The translations under genes were made by a program, and so were the position numbers. A model generated the notes under the pieces. That model had not been told where the DNA came from and searched no databases. It saw nothing but the letters and a program-made list of their open reading frames with translations. Below, in pieces: positions 16,943 through 25,469 of a stretch of DNA of 64,000 bases (the first letter of the stretch is position 1; every line of letters begins with the position of its first letter). The stretch lies in NCBI GenBank assembly GCA_043822065.1, contig JBDRCC010000022.1, positions 14,189-78,188 of the forward strand, in the 5' to 3' direction. Source of the DNA: JBDRCC01 sp043822065 [NCBI: archaeon]. Its GTDB lineage: Archaea > Undinarchaeota > CAZHTU01.

Positions 16943-17792
16943 TTTCCAATTTGAAATAAAACTCCGCAGCTTTATAGGAGCTTCGCACGAACGGTCCTGA
17001 CGCCACATACCTGAACCCTTTTTCAATGCCAACCCGCTCGTATTCCTCGAACTTGGAGGGGTGGACATACTCTGCGACTTCGGCGTTTTCCTTTGTCGGC
17101 TGGAGGTACTGCCCTATAGTCAGGAAATCTGTGCCTGCCGAGCGCAGGTCGTCCATCGCTTCCTCAACTTCGTCCTGGGTTTCGCCGACACCGACCATTA
17201 TGCCAGATTTTGTATATAAATTTGGATCGATTTCCTTAAGCTTTTTGAGAACTGCAAGTGACGTTCCGTATCCTGCGCGCCTGTCCCGCATTTTTGGAGC
17301 CAGCCTTGCAACGACTTCGATATTGTGGGCGACGACATTCGGCCGGGCGGAAGAAATCATAGTCAGGCGTTTTTCGTCGGCTCCAAAATCAGGGATGAGC
17401 GCTTCGACAGGTATGCCTGCCGCACGCACGGACTTGATGCAGCTTGCAAAGTGACCTGCGCCGGCGTCAGGAAGGTCGTCCCGGTCGACAGAAGTCAGGA
17501 CTGCGTACTTTAACCCCCATTTGGTTGCAACCTTCGCCAGGCTCGCAGGCTCTTTTGAGTTCAGCGGCTCGCCTTTGCTGCCTGTGCGTACTGAACAAAA
17601 GCTGCAGTGGCGGGTGCAAACGTGGCCCATGAGCATAAAGGTTGCAGTCCCAGAATCCCAGCAGGCGCCCTGGTTCGGGCAGCGCGCGCCCTGGCAGACA
17701 GTATAAAGCCCATGCTCGCTGAGGTCCCTGAGAATGCTGTTGTAATTGGGGCTGAATTTTGGGTGGACCCTGAGCCACTCTGGCTTTCTCAT
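16914..17792 (-). CDS. lipA: Lipoyl synthase
   Basis: Radical-SAM enzyme inserting two sulfurs into octanoyl-GcvH. Both clusters are visible: the auxiliary CX4CX5C at Cys33, 38 and 44, and the radical-SAM CX3CX2C at Cys59, 63 and 66. The C-terminal RSSYKA carries the serine ligand of the auxiliary cluster. It is the canonical bacterial-type LipA, not the LipS1/LipS2 pair known from other archaea. ATG 17792 gives 292 residues. It is divergent from the NAD kinase-like gene, with 50 nt between the starts. Confidence 0.94.
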   Translation of the reverse strand: MRKPEWLRVHPKFSPNYNSILRDLSEHGLYTVCQGARCPNQGACWDSGTATFMLMGHVCTRHCSFCSVRTGSKGEPLNSKEPASLAKVATKWGLKYAVLTSVDRDDLPDAGAGHFASCIKSVRAAGIPVEALIPDFGADEKRLTMISSARPNVVAHNIEVVARLAPKMRDRRAGYGTSLAVLKKLKEIDPNLYTKSGIMVGVGETQDEVEEAMDDLRSAGTDFLTIGQYLQPTKENAEVAEYVHPSKFEEYERVGIEKGFRYVASGPFVRSSYKAAEFYFKLENEAGSITRR

Positions 17793-17842
17793 GTCGATAT
17801 TATGGGCGCAAAGCAATTAAAAGTTGTCGGATTAGCAGTAGC

Positions 17843-18964
17843 ATGCTCGCGGGGTTCATAGTAAATCCCATAGCCGGGATGGGTGGAAAAGTAGGCTTAA
17901 AAGGCACCGACGGCCAGGTCAGGAGGGCGCTAGAACTTGGGGCAAAAATGGTAGCGCCGGAGCACGCAAGGGAGTTTCTTGGCGCGCTGAAGAAGGACAT
18001 AGAATTTATCACCTGCCCTGGCGAAATGGGCGAGGATTACCTAAGGGGCTCGAGGTTCGGCTTTGAGGTTGCAGGCAAAAAAAAGCTCCAGCATGGCGAG
18101 GATGGCATGCCGAAAACGACTGCCGCAGACACTAAGAGGATGGCAAAAAGGATTCTCGAGGAAAAGCCGCACATAATCGTCTTTGTTGGCGGGGACGGGA
18201 CTGCAAGAGATGTATACTCGGCAGTCAAGGACAACATCCCCATTCTTGGAGTCCCTTCCGGTGTCAAGGTCTACTCCTCCGTCTTCGGAGGATCACCAGA
18301 TGAGTCAGCTGCGCTCTTAGATATGTTTGCGGACGGGGCAGTGCCTGCAAAAGCCTGCGAAGTCCTCGACATTGATGAAGCAAAATACAGAAAGGGCATT
18401 CTAGACACAAAGCTGGTGGGCTACGCAAAAGTGCCGTACTACGAGTCGCTGATACCTGGCGGCAAATCAGCGAGCACGATTTCAGAGGAGGAGGAGCACG
18501 AGGCGATTGCGAAGAGGATAGCTTACGAGATTGATGCGGGACTGTACCTGTTCGGGCCTGGGACGACGGTAGCCGAATGCTCGAAGATGCTCGGGCTAAA
18601 GCACACCCTCTTAGGGGTTGACATAGTGGAAGTCGACAGGCAGAGGAAACCGTGCGTGCTGAAGCTTGACGCAAACGAGAGGGACATTCTCGCGGAGATG
18701 AAAAGGCACGGGAACAGGGTGAAGGTAATCGTCTCCCCCATCGGAAAGCAGGGGTTCATCTTTGGCAGGGGGAACCAGCAGATTTCAGAAAACGTGCTGA
18801 AATACGTTTCCAAGGAGGACGTCCTGGTTGTCGCGACGCAGAACAAGCTGAACGAGGTCAAATTCTTGAGGGTCGACGTCAACCCAGAGATAAATTCAAG
18901 GTTCCAGGGATACATGAAGGTCATTGTCAGCTACAGTGACAGCAAAATACAAAAGGTAGTCTGA
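17843..18964 (+). CDS. ATP-NAD kinase family protein (COG3199-like)
   Basis: Likely NAD kinase or a related diacylglycerol-kinase-fold enzyme. NPIAGMGG near residues 8-15 and GGDGTARDV near 114-122 are the nucleotide-binding motifs of the archaeal ATP-NAD kinase/AcoX group. Its 373 residues are typical for this group and longer than classical NAD kinases. It is followed by a flavoprotein, folD and purN with almost no spacing, so NADP supply for FolD is a plausible link. Substrate specificity is inferred. Confidence 0.82.
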   Translation: MLAGFIVNPIAGMGGKVGLKGTDGQVRRALELGAKMVAPEHAREFLGALKKDIEFITCPGEMGEDYLRGSRFGFEVAGKKKLQHGEDGMPKTTAADTKRMAKRILEEKPHIIVFVGGDGTARDVYSAVKDNIPILGVPSGVKVYSSVFGGSPDESAALLDMFADGAVPAKACEVLDIDEAKYRKGILDTKLVGYAKVPYYESLIPGGKSASTISEEEEHEAIAKRIAYEIDAGLYLFGPGTTVAECSKMLGLKHTLLGVDIVEVDRQRKPCVLKLDANERDILAEMKRHGNRVKVIVSPIGKQGFIFGRGNQQISENVLKYVSKEDVLVVATQNKLNEVKFLRVDVNPEINSRFQGYMKVIVSYSDSKIQKVV

Positions 18965-18978
18965 CATCAGGATAAAAT

Positions 18979-20286
18979 ATGAAAGCCGTAGTAATCGGGG
19001 CTGGGGTTGCAGGGACGACTGCCGCGCTTGAACTTAAAAAGCTGGACCGGCGGTCAGAAGTGGTCCTGCTTGAAGCAACCAAATACCCGGAATACTCCCA
19101 CTGCGGAATGCCGTTTTCCCTTGAGGGCATGTTCCCGCCCGAGAGCCTTATCTCCCACCCGGCAGAGTTCTATAAACGTGCAGGGATAGACCTCCGGCTG
19201 AATGCAAAAGTCAAAAAAATAAAGCCGAAGGAGCGGAAAGTAATTCTTGAGGGCAAAGAAGAGGGTTATGACTACCTAATAATTGCCACTGGCGGAAAGG
19301 CGTTTGTCCCGCCAATTGAGGGAATTGACAAGGAAGGGGTAGCCGGCCTCAACGTAATGGACGAGCTCAAGGAGCTCTTGCGGCTTTCTAAGAAATCAAA
19401 GAGGGCGGTCGTCATAGGCGCCGGCCTCATCGGGCTTGAGACTGCAGTTGCGCTGGAGAGCCTTGGCATTGAAGTGACCGTCGTAGAGATGTTGAACCAG
19501 ATCATCCCGATAATCGACAAGGACATGGCAGAGTATGCCCAGCGCCACATGGAATCCAGAGGAGTAGAATTCAAGCTCGAGAAAAAAGTAGAGCGCATAC
19601 TCGGCAAGGGCAATGTTGAGGGCGTCATGGTTTCTGGGGAGAAAATTGGCTGTGACCTTGTCGTCCTTGCGACAGGCACGCTGGCGAACTCCGGCCTGGC
19701 GAAGGACGCAGGGCTTAAGGCTGGCCCGTTCGGAATAGAGGTTGACGAGTACCTGCGAACAAGCGATGAGAGGATATACGCCATCGGGGACAGTATCCAG
19801 GTAAAAGACTTTTTTTGCAGGAAGTCGTCGGCTGCGCGGCTGAGCAGCATTGCGCTTATCCAGGGAAGAGTCGCCGCGGCAAACATCGCCGGCAGAAAAA
19901 AGAGGTTCGACGGCGGGCTCAACTCCACTGTGACAAAGCTCTTCGACCTGGAAGTGGGGCGGGTTGGGCTTGATTCGAACCTGGCTGGATGCCTTGGGGT
20001 TGAGGTGCAGAGCTCAAAATTCAAGGGCGCATCCAGGATTGAGTATTACCCTGATAAAAAGGACGTGGTTGTAAAGATAATATTCGACAAAAGAGGGAAA
20101 GTGCTTGGGTTCCAGTCGGTCGGGCCGGACTCGTTTGGAAGGGTTGCGGCGCTGGCAATCGGCATACAAAAGGGTGTGACGCTTGAGGACCTGACAAAAG
20201 TGGAGTTCCCCTTCGCCCCGCCAATTTCGCCGGCAATCGAGCCTATCCACGTCGCCGCCGAGCTCGGGCTCAGGAGGCTGAAATGA
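18979..20286 (+). CDS. FAD-dependent pyridine nucleotide-disulfide oxidoreductase (CoA-disulfide reductase / NADH oxidase type)
   Basis: Two Rossmann folds (GAGVAGTTAA at residue 8, GAGLIGLETA near 142) and a single redox cysteine Cys42 in SHCGMPF identify the CoA-disulfide reductase/NADH oxidase branch. IYAIGDSIQV near 271 is the FAD-binding motif. At 435 residues it is complete. It could regenerate CoA from its disulfide or act as a peroxide-forming or water-forming NAD(P)H oxidase; the sequence alone does not decide. Its stop overlaps the start of folD in ATGA. Confidence 0.88.
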   Translation: MKAVVIGAGVAGTTAALELKKLDRRSEVVLLEATKYPEYSHCGMPFSLEGMFPPESLISHPAEFYKRAGIDLRLNAKVKKIKPKERKVILEGKEEGYDYLIIATGGKAFVPPIEGIDKEGVAGLNVMDELKELLRLSKKSKRAVVIGAGLIGLETAVALESLGIEVTVVEMLNQIIPIIDKDMAEYAQRHMESRGVEFKLEKKVERILGKGNVEGVMVSGEKIGCDLVVLATGTLANSGLAKDAGLKAGPFGIEVDEYLRTSDERIYAIGDSIQVKDFFCRKSSAARLSSIALIQGRVAAANIAGRKKRFDGGLNSTVTKLFDLEVGRVGLDSNLAGCLGVEVQSSKFKGASRIEYYPDKKDVVVKIIFDKRGKVLGFQSVGPDSFGRVAALAIGIQKGVTLEDLTKVEFPFAPPISPAIEPIHVAAELGLRRLK

Positions 20287-21128
20287 CTGCAAAGCTGATG
20301 GATGGGAAGGCGGCTGCGCAGGAGGTAGTCGACGCGCTGAAAAAGGAGGTATCCAGCTTCACTAAAAAGCCAGGGCTTGCGCTTATTCTCGTCGGAGACG
20401 ACCCGGCGTCGAAGATTTATACTGCCAGCAAGGAGAAGCGCTGTGCAGAGATAGGCATCAGGTCGGAGATGAACCGCCTGCCGGAGAAGACGAGCCAGAG
20501 GGAGCTCATTTCGCTGATTGAGAAGCTGAACAAAGACAACAGCATCCACGGGATAATCGTCCAGCTTCCCCTGCCAAAGCACCTTGACCCGGCCGAAGCT
20601 GCAGCCAAGATAAGCCAGGACAAGGATGTCGACGGGATTTCCCCTGCAAATATGGGGCGGCTTTTGAGGGGGGAAGACTGCCTTGTGCCGTGCACCCCGC
20701 AGGGCATAATGTACCTGCTGAAAAAGTATGGGGTTGAGATAAACGGCAAACGGGCGTCAATCGTCGGGAGGTCAAACATCGTAGGCAAACCGGTTTCAGT
20801 CCTTCTGCTCAACGAGCACGCAACAGTAACCATATGCCATTCGAGGACGGCAGACCTTTGCGCAGAGACAAAAAAGGCTGACATCCTCGTCGCCGCGGTT
20901 GGGAAAGCAAGGATGATTAAGGCAGACATGGTCAAGAAAGGGGCGGCAGTCATCGACGTCGGCATGAACCGGACCGCAGACGGCCTCGCGGGTGATGTGG
21001 ATTTTGACTCAGTGAGCAAAATCGCAGGCTGGATAACGCCAGTGCCGGGCGGGGTGGGCTTGATGACTGTTGCTATGCTCATGAAAAACACGGTTGAAGC
21101 CTACAAGAGGCTGGAGGGCTTGAAATGA
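20283..21128 (+). CDS. folD: Methylenetetrahydrofolate dehydrogenase / methenyltetrahydrofolate cyclohydrolase
   Basis: Bifunctional cytosolic enzyme linking methylene-THF and 10-formyl-THF with NADP. Signatures: the catalytic lysine in YTASKEK near residue 44-50, VQLPLPKHLD near 94-103, GRSNIVGKP near 162 and DVGMNR near 224. The length is 281 residues. It overlaps the upstream flavoprotein and the downstream purN by 4 nt each, so it is tightly coupled to purine synthesis. This is the hub of the folate pathway in the window. Confidence 0.96.
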   Translation: MTAKLMDGKAAAQEVVDALKKEVSSFTKKPGLALILVGDDPASKIYTASKEKRCAEIGIRSEMNRLPEKTSQRELISLIEKLNKDNSIHGIIVQLPLPKHLDPAEAAAKISQDKDVDGISPANMGRLLRGEDCLVPCTPQGIMYLLKKYGVEINGKRASIVGRSNIVGKPVSVLLLNEHATVTICHSRTADLCAETKKADILVAAVGKARMIKADMVKKGAAVIDVGMNRTADGLAGDVDFDSVSKIAGWITPVPGGVGLMTVAMLMKNTVEAYKRLEGLK

Positions 21129-21739
21129 CAAACATTGCAGTTCTTGTTTCCGGCCGCGGCTCAAACCTGCAGGCGCTGATTGACCGGGCTGAGTCGGGAT
21201 ACATCCCTGGCAAAATCACAGTCGTCATTTCCAACAAGAAAGATGCCTACGGGCTCGAGAGGGCGCGAAAGCATGGAATCCCAGCGGAGTATGTCCATAT
21301 GGAACCAGGCGAAGCGCGCGAGGAATATGACAAAAAAATAATTACGGTTCTTGAAAAATACAAGGTGGACCTCGTGTGCCTCGCAGGCTACATGTTCATT
21401 GTCAGCCCGCAATTCGTCAAGAGATACAAGTACTGCATGATGAATGTCCACCCGGCTTTGCTTCCGGCATTTGCAGGCGGGACGCACGCCCAGAAAGAGG
21501 CGATTGACTGGGGCGTCAAGGTCGCAGGATGCACGGTCCATTTCGTCACAGACGAGGTTGACGGAGGGCCGATAATAGTCCAAAAGACGGTCCCTGTGCT
21601 TGAGAACGATAATATTGAAACGATCTCAAGAAGGATTCTCAGGCAGGAGCACAGGGCGTATTCGGAAGCAGTCAGGCTCTTCTGCGAGGGGAGACTCAAA
21701 GTGGAGGGCAGAAAAGTGAAGGTGCTCCCTGAGAAATGA
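21125..21739 (+). CDS. purN: Phosphoribosylglycinamide formyltransferase (10-formyl-THF)
   Basis: Third step of purine synthesis, GAR to FGAR. VSGRGSNLQAL near residue 7, the catalytic region NVHPALLPAFAGGTHAQ near 108 and TVHFVTDEVDGGPII near 137 match PurN. The length is 204 residues. It uses the 10-formyl-THF that FolD, directly upstream, would make. Many archaea use formate-dependent PurT instead, so PurN fits the folate theme here. Confidence 0.96.
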   Translation: MTNIAVLVSGRGSNLQALIDRAESGYIPGKITVVISNKKDAYGLERARKHGIPAEYVHMEPGEAREEYDKKIITVLEKYKVDLVCLAGYMFIVSPQFVKRYKYCMMNVHPALLPAFAGGTHAQKEAIDWGVKVAGCTVHFVTDEVDGGPIIVQKTVPVLENDNIETISRRILRQEHRAYSEAVRLFCEGRLKVEGRKVKVLPEK

Positions 21740-21761
21740 TTTAAAATGGAGGGGGATTAGT

Positions 21762-22493
21762 TTGGCTATGAAACCTAAGATGTTAGACGCTCTAAAGCTG
21801 GAGCCGGCGGAAAAGCTGACTGTACTGATTGGGCTTTTTATTGCATCGCTTGTTGCTGCAAACCTCCTTGGAAACAAGATAAGCGTCCTTGCCGGGATAA
21901 GCGTCTCAGTCGGCATATTCGCGTACCCGATAACGTTCCTTATTGCGAACATATTCGGGGAAGTTGACGGGCCAAGAATCCCCAGAATGCTTGTTGTAAG
22001 CGGCATCGTCTCGATAATTGCAGTTTTGGTGCTCACGTCAGTCTCGATTGCCCTGCCGCCAGCGGCGCGGTTCACCTACAACGACGCATACGTGCAGGTG
22101 TTTTCCTCGACCCGCAGGATAATGGTCGGGAGCCTCGTAGCATTTGCATTCGCGCAGATGCTCAACATCCGGCTCTTCGACGCGCTCAAGGGGCGCCTAT
22201 CCGGCAAGCATGCATGGCTTAGGTACAACGCAGCAGTCACAACGAGCCAGTTTTTCGACACTGCAGTATTCTACTTCATTGCGTTCTACAAATTGACGCC
22301 AACGTTCACGGGGCCATTCGTTATTTCACTCATATTCCCCTACTGGTTCATGAAGTGCGCCTTCTCGCTCCTCAGCACGCCGGTTTTCTACGGCGGCGTG
22401 AAATGGTTCAAGAAAGGCGCAAAGCCAGGGCTTCCGCCCATGGCAATCCCAGTTTCGGCGCCTCAGCCTGCGGCCCACAGGAAAAAAAGGTAA
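21762..22493 (+). CDS. VUT family transporter (queuosine/archaeosine precursor type)
   Basis: Membrane protein of 243 residues (241 from the alternative ATG at 21768) with about six helices and the VUT hallmarks ANLLGNK, ITFLIANIFGE and TTSQFFDTAVFYFIAFY. This family imports 7-deazaguanine precursors in bacteria. GGAGGGGG lies 6 nt before the TTG at 21762, which favours that start. It follows purN by 22 nt. The substrate here is inferred. Confidence 0.85.
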   Translation: MAMKPKMLDALKLEPAEKLTVLIGLFIASLVAANLLGNKISVLAGISVSVGIFAYPITFLIANIFGEVDGPRIPRMLVVSGIVSIIAVLVLTSVSIALPPAARFTYNDAYVQVFSSTRRIMVGSLVAFAFAQMLNIRLFDALKGRLSGKHAWLRYNAAVTTSQFFDTAVFYFIAFYKLTPTFTGPFVISLIFPYWFMKCAFSLLSTPVFYGGVKWFKKGAKPGLPPMAIPVSAPQPAAHRKKR

Positions 22494-22829
22494 TCAGCCG
22501 AGGAGCTTTTCAATCCGCGCTGCGAACTCAGGGCACCCATGGACATTGTTGCGGAGGCTCCCGACTGCGCGGCGGTACTGGGCTACCGTTCCCAGGAGGA
22601 GGACATCCGTCTGCTTGACTTTGCAGGTCACAGTCCCGGCTGCGACTGCAGCGTCTCCGCCGGCAGAAAGCATTGTCTGCTTCAATATGTTTGCGGACCC
22701 AGCTGGAACTTTTTCAATCAGAATAAGCCGGAATTTTGCCTTTGGGAGCATTATTTCAATGCCCTCCCTCTGGCTTCCGAGGTCCCGCATCGCCTTTTCA
22801 GCATCGATTTCAGGTATCCGCCTGTCCAT
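22494..22829 (-). CDS. Stand-alone domain resembling the N-terminal part of long dihydropteroate synthases
   Basis: The 111-residue protein recalls the extra N-terminal domain of the long DHPS proteins of some bacteria and archaea, through a central ILKQTMLSAGGDAAVAAGTV segment and TDVLLLGTVAQYRR. No pterin-binding barrel follows, so it lacks the DHPS catalytic part. It is 20 nt downstream of folC on the same strand, which supports a folate-related role, perhaps as a partner of a DHPS-like barrel encoded elsewhere. The assignment rests on remembered similarity, not on a search. Confidence 0.55.
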   Translation of the reverse strand: MDRRIPEIDAEKAMRDLGSQREGIEIMLPKAKFRLILIEKVPAGSANILKQTMLSAGGDAAVAAGTVTCKVKQTDVLLLGTVAQYRRAVGSLRNNVHGCPEFAARIEKLLG

Positions 22830-22849
22830 GCTCTGAGAACCCCTGCTGC

Positions 22850-24097
22850 TTATTTAGGAGTTTCGAAGGAAACCACTTTACGCCACCTCTGCCGCGCCTC
22901 GCCGGCAAGGAAAATTGAGCCGGTTATTACAACTATTGAATCTGAATCTGCCTCCTTGAGGGCAGAGTCGACTGCCTTGCTGAGCGGTGTGCGTATTGCA
23001 AAGTTTCCGCTTGCGTAACTAACCATTTTTTCTGGGTCTGCAGACCTCGGCTTCGAATATTTGGTCAAGATTATTTTTGAGGCGGATTTGGATATCCGTC
23101 CGAGCATGGCGCGTATGTCCTTGTCCTTTGATGCACCAAAGACAAATATTTTTCTTTTTCTGATTGAGTCGAGTGTGCTGCAGAGCGCGTCTACGCCGGC
23201 AGGGTTGTGGTCGGCGGACAGAATGACAATCGGGCGTGTTTGCATGACCTCGAACCGCCCCGGCCAAAAGGAGTTAGAAATTCCTCTGACAATATGCTCC
23301 TGTTTTATTCCAAGCACCTCTGCTGCAGAAACTGCAACCGCTGCATTTTTCCTCTGGAAGCCGCCAAGCATCTTTGTCTCGAGGCTGTAGCCGTTTATCC
23401 TGAAAGCCTGGCGTTTGAAGTCTGAAGAGATTGGAGCTATCCCGCGGCTCGACGCCCGGATTAGCCTGCAGTTCTTCACCTTGCACACGTTGGAAAGGTA
23501 CTGGACGACCTCCTGCTTGTCAGAGCCGGTAACGAGCACCTTGCCCTGCCGGATTATGCCTGCCTTCTCCTTTGCTATTTCTAGAACCGTGCTGCCAAGT
23601 ACCTTCGTGTGGTCTAAGTCGACGTTAGTTATTATCGACAGCTCAGGCTCTGCGACATTGGTCGCATCATATCTTCCGCCAAGACCAACTTCTATAACAG
23701 CGTAATCAACGTTCTTTTCTAAGAAGTACAGAAAAGCCGCGGCAGTTAAGACTTCAAAGTGGGTTGCGCCGTATTTTTCCTGAAGCGGCCTGATTCTCGA
23801 AATGAGCCGCGCAAGGTCCCGCCCGGGTATCTTAGTTTTGTCAACGAGGATGCGCTCGCGGTCGTCACTCAGAGGAGGGGAGGTGTATGTCCCCACCTTT
23901 AGTCCGGATTCCAAGAGGATAGAGCTTAGCATCATCGAGACTGAACCCTTGCCGTTTGTGCCGCCAACTATCACGGTCTTGCATTTGAGCTGGGGGCTGC
24001 CAAGCTCCGCGCATATTTGTCGGATTCGCCCGAGCCCGAGGTGGGAGCCGAACTGCTCAAGCCCCTCAAGGTATGCTTTAGTCTCAGCGAGATTCAT
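22850..24097 (-). CDS. folC: Folylpolyglutamate synthase / dihydrofolate synthase
   Basis: Mur-ligase-fold enzyme that adds glutamate to folates (and possibly to dihydropteroate). The P-loop GGTNGKGSVS is near residues 45-54; ITNVDLDHTKVLG near 157-169 and SADHNPAGVDAL near 288 are family motifs. The length is 415 residues. Together with FolD, ThyX and PurN it argues that this archaeon uses true folate. It is transcribed divergently from the zinc-ribbon gene at 24206. Confidence 0.93.
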   Translation of the reverse strand: MNLAETKAYLEGLEQFGSHLGLGRIRQICAELGSPQLKCKTVIVGGTNGKGSVSMMLSSILLESGLKVGTYTSPPLSDDRERILVDKTKIPGRDLARLISRIRPLQEKYGATHFEVLTAAAFLYFLEKNVDYAVIEVGLGGRYDATNVAEPELSIITNVDLDHTKVLGSTVLEIAKEKAGIIRQGKVLVTGSDKQEVVQYLSNVCKVKNCRLIRASSRGIAPISSDFKRQAFRINGYSLETKMLGGFQRKNAAVAVSAAEVLGIKQEHIVRGISNSFWPGRFEVMQTRPIVILSADHNPAGVDALCSTLDSIRKRKIFVFGASKDKDIRAMLGRISKSASKIILTKYSKPRSADPEKMVSYASGNFAIRTPLSKAVDSALKEADSDSIVVITGSIFLAGEARQRWRKVVSFETPK

Positions 24098-24167
24098 TAA
24101 AACCCCAAAATCAAGCCTCCGAACGCCCCGCGATTTAAATTAGTTGCCTTTTTCAAAAAAGAAACAT

Positions 24168-24175
24168 TTATATCC
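24168..24175 (+). promoter_or_regulatory. TATA box of the small zinc-ribbon gene
   Basis: The TATA element in AACATTTATATCC lies about 30-38 nt before the ATG at 24206, leaving room for a short leader that carries GGTGGTG as ribosome site. Confidence 0.5.
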
Positions 24176-24205
24176 AGTTCTGCAAATATCTTAGTGGTGG
24201 TGCAC

Positions 24206-24430
24206 ATGACGGAAGTATCGTGCCCAGATTGTCAAAACAAAATTAAGATAGACAAAGAACTGTCTGAAGAGCCAACGGACATCTCCTGCCCAGAGTGCCT
24301 TTCAGACCTTAGGGTTACCAAGAACGGAGACGACGTTACCGTCCGCTCGATAGAGGAGGCTGAGCTCCTCGGCGTAGTAAAGAAAGACGAAAGCAAGTAC
24401 TCAGATTCTGCGTTCGGCCAGTATGACTAA
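24206..24430 (+). CDS. Small zinc-ribbon protein (LysW-like fold)
   Basis: A 74-residue acidic protein with two zinc knuckles, CPDC near residue 6 and CPEC near 29. It resembles the zinc ribbon of the LysW amino-carrier but lacks the C-terminal EDWGE tail, whose last Glu carries substrates; the tail here ends DSAFGQYD. No lysine or arginine pathway genes adjoin it. The ATG is preferred over the GTG at 24194 because GGTGGTG precedes it. It is convergent with purH (4-nt overlap). Confidence 0.7.
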   Translation: MTEVSCPDCQNKIKIDKELSEEPTDISCPECLSDLRVTKNGDDVTVRSIEEAELLGVVKKDESKYSDSAFGQYD

Positions 24431-25359
24431 ATCCCGTGCTTGAATGCGCGTATGCCTGTGAATGCAAGGGCTATGCCCTTCAGGTCTGCGGCTTTTATGA
24501 CTTCCTCGTCCCGCTTAGAGCCACCCGGCTCGATTGCCGCAGTCACCCCGATTTTTGCGGCTTCGCCGATGCTGTCTGCAAACGGGAAGAACCCGTCTGA
24601 CGCGAGGACTGGGTGTTTTACGCCTTTTTCCTTGGCTTTCTGGATTGTTATCCTGACTGAGTCCACGCGGTTCGGCTGTCCGGTGCCTATTCCGACAGTC
24701 ACCTGATCCTTTGCCAGGACGATGCCGTTCGACTTGACGTGTTTGACCACTTTCCAGGCAAAGAGCAGGTCCTCGAACTGGGCCGCGGTCGGCTTTTTTG
24801 CCGTGACTATTTTCAGCCCAGCCTTTGTGACTTTTTTCGTATCGTGCTGCTGGACAAGGTAGAATTTCCCAACCTTGACAACGTCAGGCTGCCTGAAGTC
24901 AAGAAGAGAAGTCTTTACGACCCGGAGGTCGGGCTTCGTCCGGAGGACTTTGAGCGCGTCTGGCGAGTAGGATGGGGCTATGATGACTTCTTTGAAGGAT
25001 TTCACAATCTCTTTTGCGGTCTTTTGGTCAACCTGCCGGTTTGCCGCGACAATGCCGCCGAATGCAGAGATGGGATCCGCCTCAAGGGCGCGCTTGTATG
25101 CGGTTGATATGTCCTTCGCAACAGCAACCCCGCATGGCAGCTGGTGCTTTATTATTGCAACAGCCGGCTTGGAGAATTCATAGACGAGCTCCTCGGCACA
25201 GGCTGCGTCGAAGATGTTGTTGTAGGAGAGCTCCTTGCCCTGGTACTGCTTTATTTTGCCGCCGGAGGAATAGACTGCAGCAGGCTGGTGCGGGTTCTCG
25301 CCGTAGCGTGGAGTCATGACTTTTTTCAGCTTCAGCTTGAATTCGCGCGGAAATGCCAT
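24427..25359 (-). CDS. purH: AICAR transformylase, stand-alone PurH C-domain
   Basis: Formylates AICAR with 10-formyl-THF, the ninth step of purine synthesis. PRYGENPHQ at about 18-25, the catalytic Lys71-His72 in IIKHQLPCG, SAFGGIVA and GQPNRVDSV are typical AICARFT motifs. The IMP cyclohydrolase half of bacterial PurH is absent; archaea usually use a separate PurO for that step. Starting at ATG 25359 gives 310 residues. It complements PurN and FolD encoded nearby. Confidence 0.92.
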   Translation of the reverse strand: MAFPREFKLKLKKVMTPRYGENPHQPAAVYSSGGKIKQYQGKELSYNNIFDAACAEELVYEFSKPAVAIIKHQLPCGVAVAKDISTAYKRALEADPISAFGGIVAANRQVDQKTAKEIVKSFKEVIIAPSYSPDALKVLRTKPDLRVVKTSLLDFRQPDVVKVGKFYLVQQHDTKKVTKAGLKIVTAKKPTAAQFEDLLFAWKVVKHVKSNGIVLAKDQVTVGIGTGQPNRVDSVRITIQKAKEKGVKHPVLASDGFFPFADSIGEAAKIGVTAAIEPGGSKRDEEVIKAADLKGIALAFTGIRAFKHGI

Positions 25360-25469
25360 GGATAAACATACGTAGGGGGCGTTAAATAGATTTTCGGGCA
25401 AGCATAAATTTTTTAAATAGGGAGTTCATTCATACACAATCTTGGTTTTTAGGGATGTGGGCACAATAG

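Noticed and set aside
24206-24430. LysW amino-carrier protein
   Set aside because: The zinc-ribbon fold fits, but the essential C-terminal EDWGE-type tail is missing and no lysine or arginine biosynthesis genes adjoin.
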